Shown in pieces: positions 36,427 through 49,900 of a stretch of 64,000 nt of DNA. Under the pieces are notes generated by a model, which worked only from the letters and a program-made list of their open reading frames with translations, was not told where the DNA came from and did no database searches. The DNA lies in contig NW_008710049.1 in the NCBI RefSeq assembly GCF_000327385.1, forward strand, positions 5,012,645-5,076,644, in the 5' to 3' direction. This stretch comes from Lottia gigantea. Lineage: Eukaryota; Mollusca; Gastropoda; Lottiidae. The translations under genes were made by a program, and so were the position numbers. Every line of letters begins with the position of its first letter. The first letter of the stretch is position 1.

Positions 36427-37333
36427 TATCATAGAGCTGCAACAATATCAGAGCTGCAACAATATCATAGAGTTGCAACAATATCATAGAGCCGCAACAC
36501 TATCATAGAGCCGCAACAATTTCAGAGCTGCTACAATATCATAGAGCTGCAACAATGTCAGAGCCGCTACAATATCATAGAGTTGCAACACTATCATAGA
36601 GCCGCAACACTATCATAGAGCCGCAACAATTTCAGAGCTGCAACGATATATCAGAGCCGAAACAATGTCAGAGCCGCTACAATATCATAGAGCTGCAACA
36701 ATATCAGAGCTGCAACAATATCAGAGCCGCTACAATATCATAGAGCCGAAACAATGTCAGAGCCGCTACAATATCAGAGCTGCAACAATGTCAGAGCCAT
36801 TACAATATCGTAGAGCCGAAACAATGTCAGAGCCGCTACAATATCATAGAGCCGCAACAATTTCAGAGCTGCAACAATATCAGAGCCGAAACAATATCAG
36901 AGCCGAAACAATGTCAGAGCCGAAACAATATCATAGAGCCGCAACAATGTCAGAACTGCTACAATATCATAGAGCCGAAACAATGTCAGAGCCGCTACAA
37001 TAACTGAGCTGCAACAATGTCAGAGCCACTACAATATCGTAGAGCCGAAACAATGTCAGAGCCGCTACAATATCATAGAGCCGCAACAATATCATAGAGC
37101 CACAACAATATCAGAGTCGCAACAATATCATAGAGTCGCAACAATATCAGAGTCGCAATAATATCATAGAGCCACAACAATATCAGAGTCGCAACAATAT
37201 CATAGAGTCGCAACAATATCAGAGTCGCAATAATATCATAGAGCCACAACAATATCAGAGTCGCAACAATATCATAGAGTCGCAACAATATCATAGAGCC
37301 GCAACAATGTCACAGAGCAGCAACAATGGCCAA
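36427..37333. repeat. 17/19-bp tandem array (~50 units)
   Basis: Two unit forms, 'atcagagctgcaacaat' (17 bp) and 'atcatagagccgcaacaat' (19 bp), are interspersed. The right third has a regular pattern of about 72 bp (agtcgc/agtcgc/agtcgcaataat/agccac). It lies about 480 bp beyond the INTS1 stop. Open frames on both strands follow from the unit. Confidence 0.95.
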
Positions 37334-37812
37334 TCCACTTGTATCGGCTTGATAGTAAAATGCTGCAAAATTTTATCATTTATAGTTATTTCAAGTTTAT
37401 ATAAAATATATCGAACAAATAACAGGACATGCAGCATTCTGATGGTAGAAAAAGATCAAGTTAATCTAGCTAGTAGGTCTCACTACCATATCATTGGATA
37501 TGACCAGATCTGAAGATTCATCGATTACCAACTCAACAGTACTGAACCATACAATTGATCCTGGTACCAACTACCACAGGTACCAACAACTATCTAGTCT
37601 GCAATATCAGTTAGCTGGAAGCATGTTATCTACAATTCAACCAACAAACACATTGCTGCCAGCTTCCAACCAAACATTAGGAAAGTATCATTAACTACCA
37701 AGAATACCAACAACTACCCAGTCTGCGATATCAGTTTGTTGGATACAGATTTAAACTTGGCATCTACCAACCAACCAGTAGAGCAGTGTATAGTTGCTGA
37801 AGATGCTGTAGT
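37334..37812 (-). other. INTS1 3' untranslated / downstream region, with a ~124-bp duplication
   Basis: Between the stop codon and the 17/19-bp array. A block from 'ctaccacaggtaccaacaac' to 'atatcagttagctgga' at 37,571 is repeated diverged at 37,695. No AATAAA or ATTAAA was found on the minus strand here, so the cleavage site is unassigned. Confidence 0.45.
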
Positions 37813-37931
37813 CTATGTTTGAGCTGTTTCTAGATTAAGTAACTGTATAGTCTCGCTTATATAACTACTAGTTTCAACGTTAGATTTGACTCCCACTAGA
37901 AATGTCTTCTGTAAGATGGTATGGACATGAT
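37813..37931 (-). CDS. INTS1: INTS1 terminal coding exon (34 of window)
   Basis: Acceptor cag|atcatg completes the split codon left by exon 33. Encodes HVHTILQKTFLVGV and ISETIQLLNLETAQT, then TAG. Animal INTS1 proteins end with a comparable RAFLVG...ISEAL..L block, which supports this as the true C-terminus. Confidence 0.87.
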
Positions 37932-40900
37932 CTGAAAAGAAACAGAAAATATATATAATATACAAGACTACAATTGTAATACATCATAACATTCACATTT
38001 CTTGCTTCCACGCTGCATTTTAATATGGCCATGATTTTTAAAAATCATTTTGAAGTAATGTATATGTTGTGCATGCTTCAGGGTTCCAGCTTAAGGTATC
38101 CATATCAACTCTACTGATTAAATTGTTCAGATTAAAGGCATATGATCCCCAGTCTATAACATTATGCAATTGACATGTCATCTGAACACTATAAAAGACA
38201 GGTATCAATAGTACATAAAATGGAATGCATATATTATGTTCTGAGATCAAATATTCAGGTTACAGTTACAAAATAGTACTCATTCACTTGTCTGGAACAC
38301 CTCAATACTTAGCACTAGACTCAACAAGACTTCTCTTTAAATAGTCCTTTAAATCAGAAATTAGCTGATATATATTTTCAATTGGCTCACCTTGAGCTAG
38401 GACAGTAAACTCTGCCAGATTAGTTAAAGCTGACTGAATAACATCAGGATGTCGACTTTCAATACATTGTAAGAATACAGGAACAAACTCACTACATCTT
38501 CTATAAAATATAATATAAATATTACTAGTTAGTTTTTCTGAATAGGATGTCAAGTTATAAAGACAAATCTTGGAGTGAAAAAAACCCTAGTGCCTTCTGT
38601 TTAAATAATTACTACTTTAAATCTCAAACTAAATAAGGTTTGTTTATAGTCTCTTTAATGAATGACATCAAATGTTCCAAGCAGATGAGCATCTGATATC
38701 ATCAAAGTAAACAATGCTCAAGTGATAGTCTCATCCAGGCATTGACAGACCCAATTGTGGAGTGGCATCAAGTGCTCTGGAAGGATGAGAATGTGACATT
38801 TAGCACTTTGAAATACAGCATGTTAATAGACATTGACTGGAGAGCTAAGAGTACATGATACAACTGTAAATACCACTGGGTTCCACTGTGTCAAACACTG
38901 TGACATTATAAAATACAAGCTGTCAGACAGGTTATATCACCCTAACTCTCTATCAGATAATAATTTTACATGTCAATATTGTCAGTATAATAATAGACAA
39001 GTTTATCTAATTCCAGAAGTAAATTGAATCATTTTATCATGTCCCAGCTAAAATAACTTGTATGAAATGAAGAAAGCTTCTGGCCTATGCACGCTAAAAA
39101 AAAACAACTTCGGATTGGCTCTTCAACATGAGAGATTTTTCACATTGTCAAGAACATAACAAATTGAATTTTTTTCCACCATTGAGCACGTTTCACTATT
39201 TTTGAAAATTACATAACTGTTCGAAATCATACTTTGTATATTGGCCTGTTCAATAATTTACACACTGAAATATTCTATACTGTACCTAGGGTTTTGTCGA
39301 ATGTGTCTCATTATTAAAGTGAAGGCTGTATTTCTACATTTATCATTGACATCATACATCAACTTCTGTAGTTCACTCTGAAATATACAAACAGGGGAGA
39401 TAATTAATATCAAAATAGTAGCAAGAGGTAACTCTGTCATACATCAACTTCTGTAGTTAACTCTGAAATATACAATGAGATAATTAATATTAAAATAGTT
39501 AGCAAGAGGTAGGTCTATCATACATCAACTTCTGTAGTTCACTCTGAAATAGACAAAGACGGGAGATAAACAGCTTTCAGCAACTGCTAGAACTACAAAC
39601 AGTCACATGTACTTATTATCTAGAAGCATAAATCAAATTAACATTCATTCTTTCAGAATACCTGATACTACTTTTCAACTAGGAATGTTATCTTGGCCGT
39701 CTTAGAGAGTTCATATAGTTAATAATTCATTTTGGAGAATTTATTTGGACAAGATATCAAGAAATTACCAAATTTAAAGGGACAGATGTGCAATTTGGGG
39801 GGTTGATTTTAGTCTTGTATATTATGTAAATAATCTTCAGTACTAGAAATGTTACAAAATCACATAATTTCTTTTAAAAATACTACAAACTAGGAATTTT
39901 ACTCACTATTTCTATAATATGTCTTTTCTATATATCACAGAGTATATTAAAATGATGAGTCATCATTTTAACATTCAAAAGTGGATAATTCTGGACACAC
40001 ATGGATTTGAAGGCTCAAATTTTGACAGTGAGCTGTGAACACCATTAGTGATTGGCAGAGCTATGAAATTTCCGTTTTTGAGACTAAAGTATTATTGGTA
40101 AGGGTGCAGCTGTCCCTTTAAACACATGTTTGATGCAAAGGGCAGTACAATACAAATTTACATTCATGGACATAGCCTTCAGTATTCAAACTGTAAGTTC
40201 AAGGCTAACGTTACTAATTTCTAAGCCATTGTCTCATTGGTCAACATATTAGAACAATTATAACAAGCTGTTTGATTGGTTAACACCTATAATCTTGTTA
40301 TAAGAGGTTTGTTTATGGGTTCACATTGTTAATGATGAGACTGTATTACTGAATTAATGGTAAATGAGACAGGATGTTGACCTCACTTTATTTTGCAATA
40401 GATCTGATTTCCCTGGGCTGTTATGGTGATGGAGCTGCCATCAAATTCTTTACTCAAAGTAAGTCCGTAAAACTACTGAAATAATTAGAAAAACCAAAAT
40501 TGAATTCCTAAGATTCCATTTATTGTTGAACACTAAAATTCTCGTTTTTATGAAGCAGGAACAAAGTTCTCCTTTTGACTTATTTGGACTCAGTAAATCA
40601 AAAGTGGTAAATTTGTAAGTTATGATGAAGGAAGTTACTCATTGGCAGCCCCCTTGAAGCTGAGTATTACATGGTACAAAATTGATTCAAGTTTCAGAAG
40701 GAAGCTTAATTTATGGCCCTGATGTCTTAAGATATATTTTGCTGCTATGCCAATTAAAAATAAAACTCTATAGTTCTCAACATTGCTATGCCACCTGTTT
40801 CTCAAAAGGGTTCATCAGGCTTTATTTTGACTAAGACGAGACAACATTATTGTTGTGCTGATTTCCAGGAGTAATATAACTGGTACCTCTGTATCAGCAG

Positions 40901-43900
40901 TATATTAGTATTATAGTGCTAATTTATACAATATAACTGTAAAACTTGTAACTTGTAATATGACAAGTAAATTCAAATGAAAAGTATTAATATTTCAGAT
41001 ATTGAGTATCATATAAGTAAATCTGAAATGATCATAGTATAGAGTCAATACCTGTAGGTCAATACCTAAACCAATTATACATGATGCTAGCATAAATAAC
41101 TTCTCAAACCAATAATTTCCCAGTGGACTTGGAAACAAGGATACTGTAGAATTCATTATCAAACATCAGCATCTTTATCAAATAATAAATCAAATCAAAG
41201 GGATACAAACCTAGAATTTTCCTATCTAAATGAAGCATGAGAGTCTCACTGTCTGACACAAAAATCTTATCCAGATTACCTAGTGATTACAATCATCTGG
41301 CAGAGCCTGTTGATAGGGAATAGAGTTTGTGGCATTGTATCATGAAAGTACAGACTGTCATTGTGTTTAATAAGTTAGCCGTCTAATATCTCTAGTTTTC
41401 TTCATCATTAATAATCTGGTATTATAGGAAGAGAATTGAATTTTTGGAATTGTGGATTTGGTATTTGGTATTAGGGGGTAACACCAGTCGACTCATGGAA
41501 GCACTGAAAGTGTAATCAGGATTCGAACTGACAGCACCTAAAGCCAATAAACCCTTCAAGAAAGTCCAAATGTTGTTTTTGTTTCTGTTAAGGGAAGGGA
41601 AGATCAGCATGCCTCTATTGCAGAATTACCTTTCCGCTGAATAAAGTGAAAGTCTGCTGTGAGCTAGCTTTTATTTGGGCCTTGATAAATTGCAAACGCA
41701 AAACCACAACAGTTCAGCGATTTGCCGTGTGGAGACACACAACAGCTAACTAAAAGCTGACTTTTTCCCACAGTGGAAATACAGTTAATGAGCCATCTTA
41801 TGTCAAGGGACACAAATCCCTATGCGACTATATCATTTAGGTCAAATATAACACTTTCATCACATTAGTACTAACACATTAGTAGTGTTAAGGTTAATTA
41901 GGTTCACAGTAACAAATACTTCAGAAATATAGTACATTATTCTGCACTGTCAACTGATGATCTTCATGATTCAACAAGACTTCAACAATCATAGTAACTG
42001 TATACCAGCCAATTTTATTAAACTACACCTCTTGTCTCTTATCTATCTTGACGTCATAAGCATCTAGATCTGGTTTCCTACCGTCTTCACAATGTCAAGG
42101 TATAAGGAATATAGTCTTATAACTTGACTGTATTAACCACTATTCTTGAATCGCTAAATGCAGCGACTAGTGAACAAGCCAACCATAGCCCTTGACAAAC
42201 AGACTATAAATATTATGACATATGGTTTACTGATTACCTATAGAGGACTGATTTGCCCTATTGGCTAACATACAATCCGACCTTATTGTTGCATTTACAA
42301 ACTGTGGTACAAGAAAGTTGTCTATTCCAGTCAAGGTATAAGACAAAGTTGGTAATAGCTTGACATTTTATTGTGAAGATGGGTCTCCAACATGTAAACA
42401 TGGTAAACTAATAAGTATGATATATTGCAATGATGTGTATCCCTGGTGGTCTAATAATGACATTAACATTTTATCATGTGAAGGTTACTTTACTTACTGT
42501 TTAACATTAGTTTGAATCTCTTTCATAACTTAAAGAGTATGTACCAGATTGAAAATATGCTAAAACTTGCTGAAAATTGCTAATAGGATGTATATATCAA
42601 TGAAGGAAAAGTACCTTATAAGTTCTAATAATGTGCAGTTGATATCCAAAAAAGCAAATTAGACTTTGATAATTACCTTCTGGTTAACCCAAACTTCATA
42701 ATTTGTATTAATCAGAAAGGGCCACAAGATGGAATAGACTTGAATAATCAGACTCTTTTGAGTAACATTCACCTTTTATATCTGTATAAAACAGATTTGT
42801 ACAAAAAATCATGTTATTTTATTTATACTTAAAGATATTTAAATCATTTCATTCTATAAATGGATCAGATTTATATGATATGGGAAATAAATAATGAAAA
42901 TAAATCTTATAAGCTCCAGGATGGTTTCCAAAATGAGTATATATTCATCAGTGGACTTACCTGATGTCATAATATATAGAGATTATGTTGTCTAGTTATG
43001 ACACCAGGTAAGACCAATGATGAAAGCTTGAGACTGTAAATTCACTCAGAATTAGTAATTCTTAAAGGGACAGATTCGCCATATTCAGGGCTTGATTTGA
43101 GTCTTGAATACACGTAATAGTCTTCAAAAGAACTAGAAATGTACAAAAATTGCATTATTTCATATTAATATAAGGATTTTAATTTTCTATTTCTATACAT
43201 GTCTCTTATTTTTTATGACAGAGATTCAATAAAAGCATGTCATTTTTTTAACTTTCAAACGCAGATAATTCTTCATAAACATGGATTTGAAGGTTCAAAT
43301 TTTAACAGTGAGCTGTGAACGCTATTACTGATTTGGATAGCTAAAAAAATTCCCATTTCTGACACTCAGATACGATTGGTCAAACAGATGAAGAACCTGT
43401 CCCTTTAAGTCAGACTGGTAATCAGCTATCATGTACAGACTTTAGTTAAACAGAAAATACAGAAAAGAAAAACCTTGACATGACCTTTTTAAAAACCAAA
43501 ATCTATCCATCAATGACGAGAAACTTACAAAATAAATTGAGGTAGTACATCCCAATTATTCAGAAGGAAGTATAAAAAAATGGCTCTGTCAAATTCAACT
43601 GTCAATTTTCAAAAACAATTCATTAACAAGATTTAACTAACCCAGTTTTAAGTGTGAAAATCATTCTTCAAAAAGACAGAATCTATCAGCTGACAAACAG
43701 TTACAATAAATCAACCCCTAATCAAATAATACAGAAACCACTCATTTTTACATCCTTATTTTTGGGGTACTCTTATGGACTTGGATTTAAGAATTCGGTT
43801 TTTCTGTTGTATTAGCAACTGGAGTCCTATTTTCAGAAGTATATGTGACTATGAACTTAGTTTTAAAAATAATGGTCTTTAGAAAGGTCAAATCTTTTCT

Positions 43901-46900
43901 TGTTAAATCAGCAAGTTCAGGTTTTTCCATTGTACTAACAACTGAAAGAAATCAGACAACAAAGAATCTAAACACATGATAACGGTTTTACAGGGGACGC
44001 TCCCTTTCCCTGATTTTCCTGGATCCAGATCCAAGATTTGTACGAACCCTTATTGAATGTAAAAGTTCATAAAATAAATGGGTGATTAAGTCTGAGAAAC
44101 TGGTTGATAGTGTCTAACTTCAAATTGTGGAATGTGTAAAAAACCATGAAGAAAATAATAATTAGATATTGATAATTGGAAATGAGTGTCATAAACTATT
44201 TTACCGCACCTTAATTTACTATTGTCTTTTTTCATTATTGACTTATCTCATCTGTTCAGTACTTCCTTTACTCATTAGCGTAATTCTGAAATGCTTCCAC
44301 TCTATTTCAACATCTTAACATGTATTATATCTGTCATCTGGACTTATCTAAGATCAGATCTAAATCAAAACATAAAGATATAAAATCTCTTATCTGACCA
44401 TTGTTCGGCTATGAGTTGAGCTACTGCATCAAGGGGCCAGAAATATCTAAATATTTTCCACATTACCACAGATGACAAAATTCACACCAAACATCATTTG
44501 AAGATGATGTGCTACTTGTCCAGCACTGCATTAACAATAATACTACAGAATTCTCTAAACTTAATCTAGTGACCTCATGAGACATTGGAATTTCATTTCA
44601 TTTCCATGTTAGTGGTGCTCATATGTTCAAAACATTTCAACCCTTGCCTTTTAGTCTGAATATTGAAATTTTAACCCTGTAACAACTGGTCTGATAAAAG
44701 ATTCATTGTCATCAACTTGTGTTTTTATCAAATTGCATCTTTTGGCTGTACAATTTATTAACTTGAATTAGAATTCATGAGAATCATAAACCAAATTTCA
44801 AATCAACTGGCCTGAAAATAGATTTAATATCCTTTAAGGGATTAAGGAAAGTATTTTTTTTTTAATTAAATTTGCATATAATATTCTCAACCCAATCAAA
44901 CAAACTCCCCAGTTTTAGTCCAAATAAGAGAATTAATGAGAATAGAAGAGAATTAAAGAGAATTTAACCCCAATTCGGAACCCACTGACCTAATTATAAA
45001 TTCTATATATCTCAAACACGTGCTGATCAAAATAAGATGGGTTTTTGTCAGTTTACCATTGAGAAGTAACGCTAGTAAAGCTCAATCAAATATAAATAAA
45101 TCGCATTTCGTAACGGAAGATATCATGCTTTAGAGTCATCCATTTTCCATCAATAACCCTCAATCACCAGTCAGCTTCACACTATAACGACTAAATTACA
45201 TGATCTAGCAAAAGAAATACTGATATTTTAACAATTTTTACTCTTCATTCTCACAGATTTTCAAAGATTGATGGTGATTCAATAAAAGGAATGGTAAGTA
45301 CAATTGGCCTCATTGCCTCTTATTAAACTATTTTATTAGTTATATCAAACCAATACAAGAGTCCTGATCTGTGAATACATGATCAAAGGTTGATGGGCAT
45401 TCAATAAAATTAAGGAATTGTTTGTTGAAATGGGCTCATTGACTGTATTAAACTGTGCTATTAGTAAAATCATACTGACACTAGTCCTATCTGTAATTAA
45501 ATCAGATGCAAGTGGTAAAAATGGAATAAAAAGTATCAAAATAAAAACCTATGACGATCTACTTACAAAGATATATTGAAACTTGGTTTGTAGTTTAGTG
45601 AACGCCAGTGAACGCTACCTAAGTTGCTCTGAAAAGGTCGGCAGGTAAAAGGACCCAATAAGTTTGGTCAAAAGGAGCCAATAAGTTTGGTCAAAAAGGG
45701 CCCAATACGGTTGGTCAGATCCGACTCAATAAGAATCAAAAATAAAAAGAGATCTAACTGACTCTAAAACAAGTCAAAAAGAGACCCAGATAAAAGACAA
45801 GAATAAAATACTATAGTGGTATATTCTCACTATTATCACTATTACTAACATCCTATTGAAATACATTGATTTTTAACACTAGCTAGTATATAATTATATT
45901 TATTAGACCACTAATTAACCTCTGACTATTGGGTACAATCAAGACACTGGTCTTTGGCTTCTGATTAGTAATTGCAGGTTTTCTCCCCATGATTGACACA
46001 GTAATACCAAAAGAGAGTAGGGGATAAATCAACGTAAAATTATAAATTGACCCTTATCATGTCTCACAGACATTACTCAGATCTGAATTTAGCTTATTTA
46101 CACCATTACCTTTCATACGTCAAGATCTACAGATTTCATCTGACAATTCTTCCACAAATACAACTAAGATCCTTAAAGTAGCTTTGAGAGTAAGCTTCAA
46201 ATAGAAAAAGAACAAAATTAACTTCATTTTTAAATTTGATCAGGGTATCATTTATAAGGACATGGATCACATAGATCACCATTTTCAGAGGTCAGTCTAA
46301 TTGTATAATGTTCACAGCTTACCATGGACATTTTAGTCTTATTAGTTCTGTGTACTTATAATAATCTGTTTTTGAAAAATTACATTGTTTCTGCAATTCA
46401 ACTCAAACTAATCTTTTATGATGTCACTTTTGCTGAATCTGCTCCTGATATTATAAGAACCTTTGTGATAGTGACTTCATAAAACACATAGCTTTAGTGG
46501 AACTGTAAAAACCATAGAAGCTCAATGGAATATTGGTGCAAAACGATGTGCACAGTATCCCAAATACCAAATAGAAAACTTCTCATTTAAATCAGACTTC
46601 CATCTAGTTCATCCCTACATTAAATCAAAAACAAACACCATATTGGTATATCAGTGACAATACAGAGCAGATATTTAATAATATTCTATATACAAAAAAA
46701 ATATTCAATTTATACAAATTACTAGTCAAATTAAAGAGATGTTCACCGTCTGGCTGTGTCCCCTGAAGTGTTTCCTGCAACACGAATCATGTGCGTCACT
46801 AGTAACCATCAATACATCATAAACCAAGTATGTAGACCCGCATGTAACAATGAGAAAACGATTTCCCTCTAATTCCTTCGTCAAACAAGGGAAATTTAGT

Positions 46901-49900
46901 AGGTATCAGGTGCTCTTTGTCTTAACCCGAGATTACTGGGCGAGGTTACTGGGCAACAAACAGTCAATATCCTGTTAGTCTTATGAAATCATATGTAATT
47001 ATATGTTATTATAGTGTTATATATCAACTTGTGATATGAGATTAGGTAACAAACTTACAGCAAAGAGCAACAGAGTTTGGCAGATTCATAGATAAGGGGA
47101 GGCCAGGCTCTGCAATATTATGAAAACATATTTGGAACCCTTTAAGTGAGTAATGGTCGCTGAGTGAGTTATGGTCTCAGAGTGAGTTTTGGTCTTTGAG
47201 TGAGTTGTGGTCTCTGAGTGAGTTATAGTCTCTGAGTGAGTAATGGTCTCTGAGTTATGCTTATGGATGAGTTATGGTCTCTGAAAGAGTTGTGGTCTCT
47301 GAGTGAGTTATGGTCTCAGGGCGAGTTTTGGTCTTTGAGTGAGTTTTGGTCTCTGAGTGATTTGTGGTCTATGAGTGAGTTATGGTCTCAGAGTGAGTTT
47401 TGGTCTTTGAGTGAGTTGTGGTCTCTGAGTGAGTTATGGTCTCTGAGTGAGTTATGGTCTCTGAGAGAGTCATGGTCTCTGAGTGAGTTGTGGTCTCTGA
47501 GTTATAGTCTATGATTGAGTTATGGTCTCTGAGTGAGTTATGGTCTCTGAGAGAGTTATGGTCTCTGAGTGAGTTGTGGTCCCTGAGTGAGTAATGGTCT
47601 CTGAGTTATGCTTCTGAGTGAGTTATGGTCTCTGAGTGAGTTATGGTCTCAGAGTGAGTTTTGGTCTCTGAGTGAGTTTTAGTCTCTGAGTGAGTTATGG
47701 TCTCGAAGTGAGTTGTGGTCTCTGAGTGAGTTGTGGTCTCTGAGTGAGTTATGGTCTCTGAGTGGGTTGTGGTCTCTGAGTGGTTGTGGTCTCTGAGTGA
47801 GTTATGGTCTCTGAGTGAGTTATGGTCTCGGAGTGAGTTATGGTCTCTGAGTGAGTTATGGTCTCTGTGTGAGTTTTAGTTTCTAAGTGAGTTATGGTCT
47901 CTGAGCAGAGATGAGTTGATATTTGTAGGCAATAAGCTTATATCTTTTCAGAAATAGTGTGAACATTCAGACTTCAAATTTTACTTCAAACAATTTGCTT
48001 GGTATTCATTTGACACAAGGTATATTAATTTATTCATAAAGACAAGATATATTGAAAGATATTCAGTGTATCACTAAAAGAATTGTGTATAGGCTATGGT
48101 TTAACTGTTTTATCAACCTACCTCAAAATGAGCCAACACTTCAACTCTTCTTTTACTAGTCTCATCTAAATCATGTAATACCTGTAGCACTTCTGAAATA
48201 TAAATATTTTACTACAATCAAATATATATCTGGGTAGTCTCTCAAACATTTTCAATATACTTATGTCATATCAAGAATACAACAAATAATTCTATATTTT
48301 TCCACCTGGTAGTAATCTGTCTCTCACCATATGTTTAGTCAAATATTGAAGGCTTTTCTGCAGTTAAAATAAAATTCCCTAATATTTCTCTCTAAATATT
48401 TCTGTGCTAAAGGGAAGCTAAAGCATTTAAAGACACGGGCCATTTTGCAATCTTTAATCAGACTTCAATAATGAAACACCCACCGTCTAAAGATCCTTTT
48501 CTAAATTTCTTTAAAAAAGGAGCGAGCTGGGCTGGTGTCCATAAAGTATCAGAATGTAGAGTTGACATTATAGCTGGTGATTTCTCCCGAACCTCGCTAG
48601 CCTCATTCTGACTGTGAGGTGGTAATGTTAAACTGGCTAACAAGGCTTTTAGTTCTGATATACTAGGATAGGCTTGTGATACAGCGCTGGAATTACAAAT
48701 GGTATAAACTTGTATATAAGAATGGAAAGCCAGTAATCTGACTATGCAGTTTGTTGTATTTCACGCTCCAAACAACAAAAACTGATTGAAAAAAGCAAAA
48801 TGCACCTTTAAACTTGAAGCTTGGTAATTATTCGACAATAATTTGCCTCAATGTGACTGTTATATATTTATTGGGTCATATTTACCTGTAGGGTTTGTCA
48901 AACTCGAAGTGAAAAAATTGAATATACTTGTCATTTGAATCAACTTACCTTAAAATGTTGACATATTTCTGTAATATTTTTCCTGCTTTCGATGAATCAA
49001 AACTAACAAAATGTTGTAAGAAAGAAATAAATTTTACAATCAATCCTCCCAGTTGTCGATTATCTTTACCATGTTTCTGAAAATAAGAGAAAATAAGATA
49101 ATAGTTCAGTCCCAATCAAATCCATCAACAATAACAAATTCAAATATCTTCACATGTTTCTGAACATGATTGAAAATAAAGAAAAAATACCCAATGGCTG
49201 TCAAATTCAGACAGGAAGTCTACAGTCAAACCAGACAGACTATCACATTTATTTCAAGCAATACAATCAATTGTTTTCTAACCATTTGCTAAATTTGTGA
49301 TTACATGTATTCCAATGGAATGAAGTATTTCAATACCACCACCCACAGACAGAAGGGTTAAATAGGTAAAGGGTAAAGTATATGATATCTGCCATGTTAA
49401 TTTCTGAGATGCAAGTCAGCAAGTACCTGATTCCAAACCTTCAGGTCCTGGAACATTTTGTGGCTGACTGTCAAAAAGGGTAAAAAACTAACCCTATATA
49501 TAATATAACACTTAACAGATGACCTACTTAGGGAATAAAAGGGTTGAAAAATGTTAAATTCTGATGTGCAAGATGGCAAATGCCGTATTCCAAACTGAAC
49601 TATGCAATATCAGGACATGAGCCATATGTTGTTGACTGTGAAAACAGTAAATCAAAGACCCTAGGTTATATAATCAACAGTTCTTATATAATCCATATTA
49701 AAATAACTTACATCAATAAGATTAAAATAAGCATCATAGATAAGTTGTAGAGCTGATATCTGACAGTTAAATATATGAGGTTGTAGAATATCTAATATAC
49801 CCAATACATGGGAGAATAACAGTAAATAATTCTGGTTACGGAACTCTGTAAAATTTAATGCTGTACGCCCTTGTAATAAAGCTGCTATCATCGGTAACTG

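Larger units (their letters stand above)
39378..48121 (-). other. INTS1: large INTS1 intron (8.7 kb) rich in insertions
   Basis: About ten times longer than the other introns. It holds the acceptor triplication, two TTAA-flanked MITEs, a foldback MITE, a 23-bp triplet repeat, a diverged ~115-bp duplication (45,255-45,490) and an 18-bp minisatellite. I found no nested gene. The remainder is AT-rich and unassigned. Confidence 0.8.

Noticed and set aside
36665-37294. Repeat-encoded frames on both strands of the 17/19-bp array
   Set aside because: Unit lengths mix frames; low-complexity translation only.
38038-38250. Alternative INTS1 last exon (frame with WGSYAFNLNN)
   Set aside because: It has an acceptor-like cag, but its sequence does not resemble the INTS1 C-terminus, whereas the exon at 37,813-37,931 does.
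47257-47514. SELWSL-repeat open frame
   Set aside because: Product of an 18-bp minisatellite antisense to INTS1; no start context or flanking coding sequence.
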